This document shows, in pieces, positions 56,218 through 64,000 of a DNA stretch of 64,000 bases. Within the stretch, counting starts at the first letter, position 1, and every line of letters begins with the position of its first letter. A program made the position numbers and the translations under genes. Below the pieces are notes generated by a model that searched no databases, had not been told where the DNA came from, and worked only from the letters and a program-made list of their open reading frames with translations. Location: assembly GCF_026151205.1 (NCBI RefSeq), contig NC_087074.1:7791726-7855725 (forward strand), in the 5' to 3' direction. The DNA is from Bolinopsis microptera (lineage: Eukaryota > Ctenophora > Tentaculata > Lobata > Bolinopsidae).

Positions 56218-57850
56218 CGATTATCTCTGGTTTCATCCTTATGTGGCAAAGAAGCGTTTTATAAATCCTCATTCCACTGGGAAATTGGATTAGGTTTTTA
56301 AAATAGGATAATGTTTTGATAATTTTTTTTTAAATATTGTATTTGATAAATAATTAATGTTGGTGGGGAAATATTTATTGTATATTTTGTTCACATAGTG
56401 CGATGATATTTTGTAGACGTCATGTGGATACAAGGATACAGGATACAAAAGGGATAATTACTTTATTGAATAAAGTAATGTGTGATCATGTGTGATCATG
56501 TGTGATTATGTGTGATCATGTGATGTCATAAATTTTACTTCACTTCACTTCACTTCACTTCACTTCACTTCACTTCACTTCACTTCACTTCACTTCACTT
56601 CACTTCACTTCACTTCACTTCACTTCACGTCACATCACGTCACGTCACATCAAGTCACATCACGGTCACGTCACATCACGTCACATCACGTCACGTCACT
56701 TTACCATACCGTCTCCTGGAAGAGGAGACAATGAATCACTTTATTGGTCAGTGCCCGAAGTGGTATTTTCAACGAGGAGGATACTCTGACTCCTTTTACC
56801 TTTAGTGTGGCAGACATAGTGGACATCTAGGAAGGATCATTTGATCCATAAGCGCAACGAAACGTTTCACCAAATGTGGAAAAAATAAAGATTAACTTTT
56901 AATTTCCACTCATAAGATTTAATGAGGTGAGCACAGGGCTCCAATGAACTATCTTGTAGTGGTCATCCTAAACATGACCACAGTTCCCTAAAAAGCTCCC
57001 TAAGAAGGACCAGTTTACTGGTTATTTGGTGTTTTGGTTCCCTAATTTTGTTTACACTCAGCTCAGTCACTTGTGAAGGCGTCTACAGCTCTTTCAGTGG
57101 ATTTTATTTGTAATAAAATTATTTACTTCGTTGTGTAACAATTTGAAAATTTATTGATGAAAAAGTGACAACAAGGAATTAGCATTTGAAATTATAGTGT
57201 TGTAAATCGCTGAATGAAGCAACAATTAATTAAACTAGCAGGAACCCGTATAACCCTAAATAGTGTCAAGACTGAAGAGACTAAAATGATTATTACCTAT
57301 TTAATTCGCATTTTTGACACCACTTGGGGGTCCAAATTTTGGGCTCTAAAACTCCTATTTCTTGGCCTATTATTTATTTTTTCATTTTTTAAAGCATTTG
57401 AACCGTTCAAAAAAGTTTCAGTTGTATATTTTTTACGGTTTTTGCGGAAAGTCACGTTAAAGTTGATGCCGTGGTGTTAGTAAAATGGTACGGAACTCCC
57501 CATATATATCGTCTCGCTTTATACGTCATAGTAAGATTGTAGTCTTATTGAAAGAGTGCTTTATAAATTTTTTATAAATCTAAATCTATTTTATAAATAT
57601 ATTTAATAAAAACTGCATTTGTTAATGTTGGTGGGGAAAGATTTATATATATTTTCATATATCAGTGCAAGTGTTATGATACTTTGTAGAGATGTGACAT
57701 GATGATGTGATGTCATAAATGTTTCTTTACCTTATCAATAAAAAGCATCATTGTAATCAATATATTAACATGGTGTTAGTTTATTCATACTTCCCAGTGG
57801 AGTAAAGATTTATAAAACGTTTCTTTGCTATGAAACCAAAGATTGTGTTT
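56218..57850. repeat. Nested direct and inverted repeats around a CACTT array
   Basis: The outer pair is inverted: about 65 bp with GGTTTCAT, CAAAGAAGCGTTTTATAAAT and CCACTGGGAA at 56225-56285, reversed at 57785-57850. The inner pair is direct: AATGTTGGTGGGGAAA with TTTTGTAGA and GTGATGTCATAAAT at about 56355-56535 and 57630-57720. Between them lie a (CACTT)n array and an 88-codon frame (57214-57480, +) that I do not recognise. It may be one decayed element. Confidence 0.6.
56536..56700. repeat. (CACTT)n pentamer array grading into CACGT/CACAT
   Basis: About 18 copies of CACTT, then about 75 bp of CACGTCACAT-type units. The second part looks like a mutated, re-amplified variant of the first. 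Confidence 0.93.
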
Positions 57851-58342
57851 TTCCTTATTACTGACATAACTGGTACCTTCAATTCTTGTTAAAACTTCTT
57901 TCGAAACATTCCAAAAATGAAAGTCATTTACGATACATTTAGAAATCATATCCTTGGTGGTTACACACACAATGCAATGTGTTTGTATCTTGAATTGTCA
58001 AGAAACTCAGTTTAAGACATCACATACTTGGCACCTGTGAGTTAAATTGTCGTGTTGAAAAAACAATCGTCTATTTACAAAACATTACTGCACCTACAAG
58101 TTGCCTGTGTCTCCTAGGCTGGTTTAAGAAATATATAAACAATTAAAAAATTAAAGTTATAATAATAATTCTAGTGATACATCTGGGTGATGAATTTGTG
58201 AGATCCTGAGGACTTCTTTTTCTTGGTAGCTGATTTTATGATTCGAATCTAAACCTAAGCCAACCCTAAGGAGACTATCTATATTTCTGATGAAAGATGA
58301 GAGGGAGTGAGGTAGAGAAATTTTAATAACTGACATTAAGTT
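57851..58342. other. Upstream region of the FERRY3 gene
   Basis: AT-rich. The minus frame 58157-58378 (73 codons) reads like a plausible protein (SDFEDNLMSVIKISLPHSL) but I recognise no family and see no splice context. Confidence 0.4.
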
Positions 58343-58454
58343 GTCTTCAAAGTCTGAGTGTTGACTTGCTGTCTTCAAAGTCTGAGTGTTTACTTGCTGT
58401 CTTCAAAGTCTGAGTATTGACCTGCTGTCTTTTAAGTCTGATTGTTTACTTGCT
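58343..58454. repeat. 28-bp tandem repeat, four copies
   Basis: The unit GTCTTCAAAGTCTGAGTGTT followed by GACTTGCT repeats four times with a few changes, about 220 bp upstream of the FERRY3 start codon. A promoter role is possible but unproven. Confidence 0.88.
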
Positions 58455-58675
58455 GTCTTCAAACTATCCAGTTCTACTTTAGTCATATCATGGCTGGTTT
58501 ACTTCTTCCCCTCACTCCGTCAAACGTTTCAAATGTAATTGATTATTATATGCAGATGTTAAACTGTATGATGTACATGATAAATTAATTTGCTGATCTG
58601 CACAATGTCAATCAAGATGTTATATTTGATAACCACAATATATTTTAGAGAGAATGAAGTAGATAGAAAAGCGAT

Positions 58676-60322
58676 ATGAGTCCAGAAACGAAAAAGTCAT
58701 TGGAATTTGAATTCTCCTACAGTGTCCCAAAAGGTAAGACAGTGAATGTAACCATCCCTTTGCTACTTCCCTTGTCCGGTTTACCCACTGACTACGCTGA
58801 GGTTCACATCAGAGACAGTCGGATACCATGTTTTGCCGAGGACGTCTTCAGGGAAACATTCCTGACATTTGTGGCAGAGGAAGAAGAAAAAATACGTCAG
58901 GAGGAAGGTGATGCTGCTCTAGTAGACCTGGTGACAGAACTTGGGGATCTGGTTGATATTTGGGAGAGCGAGGCTCGTGTCACTACACCTGTTTCAACTC
59001 ACAGCATACAACAGGAGGAGGAATTTGGACAGATCTGTCACAAGCTCTATCATTCACCTGTCCTACATGCCATGCGAGCGGAGGAGAATAGAGCTGCCCA
59101 GGAATTACGGGGTCTAGTCAAGAAACGTAATGACGAAATCAAGAAGATTCAGGATCATCACATCATGGCGATGGAGGGTTATGTGAACAACGGTGGACAT
59201 GTCGATACTACAGCAGTTAATGATTTGGCAGCAAGCCAAATTGAACAACGACAGGACTGTGAAGTAAAGTGGGCGAGTGAAATATCACATCTCATGGAGA
59301 AACAGAGGAAAGAATTTTACTCATGGGTTCTGAAGACCTACGAGGAGAGTCTTGGTGGCAAAGAGTACTCTTCTAACATTCCAAACACTAACAATTACTC
59401 GCCTGAACCGCAGTCCTATCCTAAGTTGGAGGAGAGTTTCTCCATTTGTATCGGTTCTCAACTGAAAATAACACACAGTTTACGACTCTTTGTCGATAAT
59501 GTTTGGAATCTCTGTGCGGGTCATCCCAGAGCCCCTGAGAGACTTCAAACTGCTCTATCACTCTACACAAACAATCTCTCCGGTCTGATACTGCTAGTCG
59601 ACAACAGACTCAACCTGTACAGCGGCAACACTCACAAGTTATCTAAAATATCTGAAGTATTCCCGGAATTTCACTTTCCACCTTTTGATCAACAGCTAAC
59701 TACCATCCGACAAAAACTGCTCAACCCTGATGTTGTGAAGAGGAGGACTCCCACAAACTATCTGATCGATGATACTGTTCCAGACGCAGTTATCAAAGAG
59801 GACGAGACCTCGGGAGATCTTATCTTACCTACAGGAACTTGTTATCTGACCAGACATTCCAATCTCAAGCAGGTACACTGTGTTATACATCTTGTGGGGA
59901 CTGTTCACGAGGTTCAGGGTGAGGTGACTTCGCGGGATTCACTACTTATTGGGCTGAAAAGTGCGCTAAAAATAGCTTCAGAAAATAACATGGACAATTT
60001 GGTTATACCCTTGTTTTTAACATCGACTCTTGAGCCAGGTATGAACCATGCATGGTGCATGAAACGCAGTGAACTTGTATTTAAGTGTGTCAAGGGTTTT
60101 ATGATTGAAGTGGGTTCTACTGGCGTTATTAACAGCAAAACTTTTCACTTTATTCTTCCCAAGAACACTCCCCAGAAAACATTTCAATCTATCAGCAGTT
60201 TGTTACCCAACATATTCCGAGTTCCTTGTCCAATGGTTCTAGATCAAGGCTCCAGAAAGAAGACTTTGACTGTAGAAGAGCTTACAAAGCTGAACTTATC
60301 GCCTGATTCTAATACTAGTTGA
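58676..60322 (+). CDS. FERRY3: FERRY endosomal Rab5 effector complex subunit 3 (C12orf4 homologue)
   Basis: An uninterrupted 548-codon frame, close to the 552 residues of human C12orf4/FERRY3. Family features: an N-terminal block VPKGKTVNVTIPLLLPLSG and LPCF-like RIPCFAEDVF, a central helical part rich in Glu/Lys with EKQRKEFYSWV, and a strongly conserved C-terminal half with HEVQGEV, LLIGLKSALKIAS, NLVIPLFL, AWCMKRSELVFKCVKGFM and LPNIFRVPCPM. FERRY binds active Rab5 on early endosomes and couples mRNAs to them. The ATG at 58676 is preceded by a two-codon upstream ORF (ATG AAG TAG at about 58653) and by TTTTAG, a possible 5' UTR splice acceptor. The lack of coding introns is odd beside intron-rich neighbours; it may be a retrocopy or reflect intron loss. 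Intact and therefore probably functional. Confidence 0.9.
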   Translation: MSPETKKSLEFEFSYSVPKGKTVNVTIPLLLPLSGLPTDYAEVHIRDSRIPCFAEDVFRETFLTFVAEEEEKIRQEEGDAALVDLVTELGDLVDIWESEARVTTPVSTHSIQQEEEFGQICHKLYHSPVLHAMRAEENRAAQELRGLVKKRNDEIKKIQDHHIMAMEGYVNNGGHVDTTAVNDLAASQIEQRQDCEVKWASEISHLMEKQRKEFYSWVLKTYEESLGGKEYSSNIPNTNNYSPEPQSYPKLEESFSICIGSQLKITHSLRLFVDNVWNLCAGHPRAPERLQTALSLYTNNLSGLILLVDNRLNLYSGNTHKLSKISEVFPEFHFPPFDQQLTTIRQKLLNPDVVKRRTPTNYLIDDTVPDAVIKEDETSGDLILPTGTCYLTRHSNLKQVHCVIHLVGTVHEVQGEVTSRDSLLIGLKSALKIASENNMDNLVIPLFLTSTLEPGMNHAWCMKRSELVFKCVKGFMIEVGSTGVINSKTFHFILPKNTPQKTFQSISSLLPNIFRVPCPMVLDQGSRKKTLTVEELTKLNLSPDSNTS

Positions 60323-60852
60323 AAGTGTACTGTGTTATCGCTGACTATTTTTAAACGTTTTAACTGAGTTAAAGTTTGCATGTTCTTTTTGGATACACTT
60401 TTTATGTTAAAAGCGATGTTGACTACTTGCTGATTGTCGTCTGATGTACTATTAAATGATAAGAATCATGTTTAATTTGTATCTTCTCAAAATATTTTGA
60501 ATATTTTGAATCGTCTCAAATATTTTGTTCGTAATATGATTGCTTTGTTTTTCGTTTTGTGTATGTTTCACCTGCTTTCTGTTTTATTCTGTTTTTAACT
60601 AACTCCTGTCTCTTGTCACTGATCTCATTATTTACTCGTTTGTTCTTGTTTCTTATTCTGTCCCACTGAGGCAGCCACGTGTGGCGTTTTTGCTCTCAAG
60701 CCCGGATTTGCTAAAACGGTCTTCTTAAGGAGGCTGTTGGAAGGCGCGGTAACAAATCTTTTGATTATATCCGCGCGCACGTACCTTGTTATAAAATATT
60801 CCGTAGAATTTAAACTTCCTTATCTTCAGCTATGTGAAAAGTTCATCGGATT
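60323..60852. other. Short intergenic region between FERRY3 and CCZ1
   Basis: It holds the FERRY3 3' end (ATTAAATGATAAG-type signal near 60450) and, within 530 bp, the promoter of CCZ1. Nothing else seen. Confidence 0.55.
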
Positions 60853-63453
60853 ATGGAGAAAGTTCCAGTACCCTGGTTGCAGAACTTTATAATTTTTAAC
60901 CCTACACTATGTATAAAAGAGGGACAGGAGGAAGAAAAGATTCTCTTCTACTACTGCAAAGATGAGGTAAATAAGCGGGAAATCGATTAAGTGGGGACAT
61001 CATTGAGTTATTGTAATGATTCGTGGGTATTAAATTACAAATTGCTCATATAAACAACCAACGACTTGCTTCTTCCAGAAGTCAGATGACGCCAAAATCC
61101 GACAAGTTGGTTTGTGCGAAGGTATGATCAACTTTACCAACAAATTCTCCAACAACACTTGTGAGGTCCTGGAAACAAAACGAACTAGACAGGTATTACT
61201 ACTAACTTATCACTTTTATAAGTAGAAGAAATCAGGAAACCTGCTTGGATGTGTCATTGAACCTTTCATCAGATCACTTAATCCGTTATTTATTTTCCTA
61301 ATGTGCATTGTGCACCTCATACGATGAGTTTTGCGAATACTTAATCCTTAAACTTGCTTACTTTGGTAGGTTTATTTTGGACCTGAGCCTGATTTCTGGA
61401 TGGTTTTGACGGTTGGAGTTCCTGAAAAAGGCTGCAGATTTGTTTCAAACTTAACTATGAGGTCCTTGCTCATCACAAGTTATAATCTATTCACCCTATT
61501 CTATGGTCCGTTCACTCCTCTGATGAACAAGCTAGCCGACACTCCCGCATTTCGGGTTGGTAATTTAGTTGATTTGTTTCTGAAGCATTTCAATCCCAAA
61601 TCATTTCTTTTCTTTCTGTTCTGCTTCCACCCAGATATTTTTTGATAATCGATTTACTCAGTTCCTCATAAAATCAATCTGCAATTTTATGATTATATTT
61701 TTTCAGGCTAAACTGAAAAGGTTTTTCGGTCCATACCGTACAACTCTTAAAATTGGCGAAAGTGAAATTCTGGATCATGTAGCTGGTGTTCAGTATCTAC
61801 CTATTGGTCAGTGAATCAACACGTTTTCAGTTCACTCAGTATTCAGTATACCATTATACCATTCGGTGCCATATTATATATGAAAATAAACAATAATAAA
61901 TTATGATGGAACAGGTTCTAAAGCTTGCTAAATATTTGAAATATTTTGAGAACATTTACTTCAGATCCGAACACGTATTTGTGCTGTCAACGGTTCCTGT
62001 CCTCCCTCCAAGACCGCTTCTCACCCGTCCTCTACACCATGCTCCTCTACAAAGACAAGTTAATCTACTCAGCATTAAATAAGCACGACACCAAGGTTCT
62101 CTACCACTATCTCATAAACATTCTCTTCCCTGCTCATCTAGAAACTTCTGGCATGGAGTTCATCAGCAAATCTTTACAGACCATGGGCAGGTAAATGTAA
62201 GAATTTGTCATCGGTTGTTGAATTCGCTTTGTCTCAAGGAATAAGTATTACAGTTTCCCTTTTTCCACTCCTTGGTTACGGATATAAATCTCCAATCTAT
62301 ATTCCATACTCATATTCATCTATCAGGTATCTGAACGGTCCAGACAATTTCGACGAAAACATCAAAGCTAGCAGACTGCACCTGACTACCGACAGCAAAG
62401 ACGGTGAATTGTCTCAGGTAACTTTATCATTTGTACTTGACTCGTTTCACTCCAAAATTTCGGAAGGTAAGGGGTCGTTCACAAATTACGTAATCACTTT
62501 TTGGCCAATTTTTAACCCCCCCCCCCCTCCCCCCTCCGTAATACTTTTTACACATAGCTATTGTGTCAAAATTACACTAGCGTAATCATTTGGAAATCCC
62601 CCTACCCCCTCGGCTGATTACGTAATCTGTGAACGACCCCTAATTTAAAAATTTTGACGAAGTCAATAAAAGCAAAAAAGGTAATGAAAATTTGGTGAGT
62701 CTGCTATGTTCCTTAATAGTAATAGGGAGAGAATAGCGTAGTCTTTATATAAATTCGTAACAAAGGTCTACATAAATGTGTTGTCCACATTCCCAGGAAC
62801 CACGAAAAAGCGTAAGACTGAAACTGATGGGGGAAACTTTCTAGAGAACTTTTTCTAGGTGCTTATTCGCCTGCCCCCGAACCTTGAAAGTCATAACTCG
62901 ATTTTGGAAGGTCTGTGTGATCACAACAGGGGATATAAAAAGTACTGTAATTGCTACATTATGGCAGACGCACGCGGTTTCCAAAGTGATCTGACAATCA
63001 TATAACGATAAATTTAGGTTTTTTTTATTGAAAAATCACTTAAAACCTGTCTTCGTAGGTCAATTTCGATAACCTTTTGTGGGAGATCTCACAGACCTTC
63101 CAAAATCGAGTTATGGCTTTCAAGGTTAGGTTGGGGCGGAAGGGCGCCTGGAGAAACATTGCTCTAGAAAGTTTTCCCCGTCAGTTTTAGTCTTACGCTT
63201 TTCTTTTGTGGTTCCTGGGACTATGAACAATACATTTTTTCTTTTTCTTTTTAAATGTGTATTGATCCCGTTTGATGTGACAAGGAAAAAGTTCTTATCA
63301 GAAAAGATTTTCTGAGTTCAGTATTACACTAATTGCATACGTTGCTCTTTTCTTACTCTCTTATCTTAGTGCTTATCTCTGTTGATTGTAACGTGCAGCT
63401 ACAGTGGTTTGTGTATCACCGTGTTACACGACCATGACCATCCCGCCCAGCGA
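60853..63453 (+). CDS. CCZ1: CCZ1 vacuolar/lysosomal fusion protein, exons 1-7 (partial)
   Basis: Exons 60853-60966, 61079-61192, 61370-61555, 61707-61806, 61965-62190, 62327-62417 and 63370-63453 join in consistent phases at GT-AG introns. They follow CCZ1 in order: FIIFNPTL, EEEKILFYY, KIRQVGLCEGMINFT, PEPDFWMVLTV, LYKDKLIYSALN, LFPAHLE, YLNGP. Exon 7 (LIVTCSYSGLCITVLHD) matches the CCZ1 segment after YEELHLIVYK, and its donor at 63454 (CGA/GTATGG) is my choice. With Mon1, CCZ1 forms the Rab7 exchange factor that matures endosomes. Intron 6 holds two MITEs. Immediately after, and overlapping exon 7 in another frame, begins a LINE ORF1-like frame; if that is an insertion within this exon or next intron, the gene may be disrupted. 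The C-terminal half lies beyond the window. Confidence 0.87.
62471..62640. mobile_element. Intact Harbinger-type MITE in CCZ1 intron 6
   Basis: 170 bp with 26-bp inverted ends starting GGGGTCGTTCACA.ATTACG (one mismatch) and a 3-bp target duplication TAA (62468-62470, 62641-62643), the PIF/Harbinger pattern. Interior C-rich tracts flank TACACATAGCTATTGTGT. It is the best copy of the family at 3606, 5974, 23432 and 24736. Confidence 0.9.
62791..63220. mobile_element. 430-bp foldback element in CCZ1 intron 6
   Basis: The ends TCCCAGGAACCAC / GTGGTTCCTGGGA open long inverted arms of about 170 bp (including AAAGCGTAAGACT, AACTTTCTAGAG, CCTTGAAAG, TAACTCGATTTTGGAAGGTC), diverged by point changes and small indels. 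No coding capacity and no clear target duplication. Confidence 0.85.
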
Positions 63454-64000
63454 GTATGGTGAAAAGGAGATCAACATGTTAAGGGGTGACTCAGTTGAAC
63501 TTCTCAGCAAGGCTATGTACGAGATGGAGATCACAGCAATGAAGCAACTATCCCCTTCGTGCGTGAAGAAGATGAACAAGAACACTGCGTGTGACTTGTT
63601 GCACGATGCATTAAGATATTTGGAGGAGTTCACTGGTGTCGTATCCACGGACTACAAGATGGCCTCAAACTCAGTTAAACATCTTATGTTCGAGACACAG
63701 GAGACCATCATTAAGCTGCAGTCAGAACTACTAGCCTGCAAAAATGAACAGTTGGAATCGTTGCAGACGTCAGTTAAATCGTCAGTCGGAGAGTCTGTCA
63801 AGGCTGAATTCCAATCCTTCAGCTCGGTATTACAGGCGAATTGTCCAGAATCTCAGAAGCCTGTCAGTTCTGAAATGATCAAGAAAGCTGTGAAAACTGT
63901 GGTACAGGAGGAAGACCGAAACAAAAATCTGATGATTTTTGGTTTATCGGAGCAGGACAATGAGGAGCTCAGCACCGTGGTCAGTGAAGTGTTCTCAGCA
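63434..64000 (+). CDS. LINE ORF1-like coiled-coil protein (5' part, runs off the window)
   Basis: A 189-codon open frame from the ATG at 63434 to the window edge; the next in-frame ATG is 63476. The first 60 codons are mixed, then comes a long amphipathic part (TQETIIKLQSELLACKNEQL, SVGESVKAEF) likely to form a coiled coil. It leads into EEDRNKNLMIFGLSEQDNEE, a passage typical of the start of the RNA-binding domain in ORF1 proteins of CR1/L2-like non-LTR elements. Such proteins bind and chaperone the element RNA. The frame is intact as far as visible, so this may be a young insertion. Its first codons overlap the predicted CCZ1 exon 7, and the true insertion edge is probably near 63455-63475. 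Confidence 0.65.
   Translation, partial: MTIPPSEYGEKEINMLRGDSVELLSKAMYEMEITAMKQLSPSCVKKMNKNTACDLLHDALRYLEEFTGVVSTDYKMASNSVKHLMFETQETIIKLQSELLACKNEQLESLQTSVKSSVGESVKAEFQSFSSVLQANCPESQKPVSSEMIKKAVKTVVQEEDRNKNLMIFGLSEQDNEELSTVVSEVFSA

Noticed and set aside
57214..57480. 88-codon ORF with a hydrophobic segment
   Set aside because: No family recognised, surrounded by repeats, no splice or start context; I do not claim a gene.

Overview
This is animal nuclear DNA: genes split by GT-AG introns, class A GPCRs, FSIP1, FERRY3/C12orf4 and CCZ1 homologues, and many eukaryotic transposons (LINE, Penelope-like, hAT, TTAA-type, TA-type, Harbinger-type). The AT-rich background, moderate introns and large share of selfish DNA suggest an invertebrate. 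A cnidarian-like animal is my best guess, but nothing in the window proves the lineage.

Layout. 1-12.9 kb holds no gene I can support: it is a repeat landscape with a 7-bp G-rich minisatellite, a 59-bp tandem repeat, a duplicated segment whose second copy carries a small insertion, and a 767-bp TA-flanked element. 12.9-14.4 kb (+) is a two-exon class A GPCR. From 31.9 down to 15.8 kb on the minus strand I could build a 14-exon gene, phase-consistent throughout, that resembles fibrous sheath interacting protein 1 (FSIP1). One of its introns is about 10.7 kb and contains a second GPCR on the opposite strand (25.3-26.3 kb), a 728-bp palindromic element, a Penelope-like remnant, a decayed hAT element and a LINE fragment.

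From 33.1 to 40.5 kb (+), head-to-head with FSIP1, lies a large receptor gene: signal peptide, two F-type-lectin-like modules, a Sushi module, a Cys-rich region, LDL-receptor class A repeats and a leucine-rich-repeat-receptor-like 7TM domain. As sequenced it has a frameshift in the Sushi exon and one in-frame TGA, yet the following 1,013 codons are open.

41-54.7 kb is transposon territory: a 1-kb hairpin-rich element with 75-bp inverted ends, a 2.6-kb block of GGCGGACATA repeats and polypyrimidine tracts, and a 4.05-kb LINE-containing unit duplicated in tandem. The second copy is interrupted by a 1,382-bp near-perfect palindrome at a TTAA target that is empty in the first copy.

58.7-60.3 kb (+) is an uninterrupted 548-codon FERRY3 (C12orf4) homologue. 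60.9-63.5 kb (+) carries the first seven exons of CCZ1. Both families act in endosomal traffic (FERRY is a Rab5 effector; Mon1-Ccz1 activates Rab7), though their adjacency may be coincidence. The window ends inside a LINE ORF1-like frame that overlaps the last visible CCZ1 exon.
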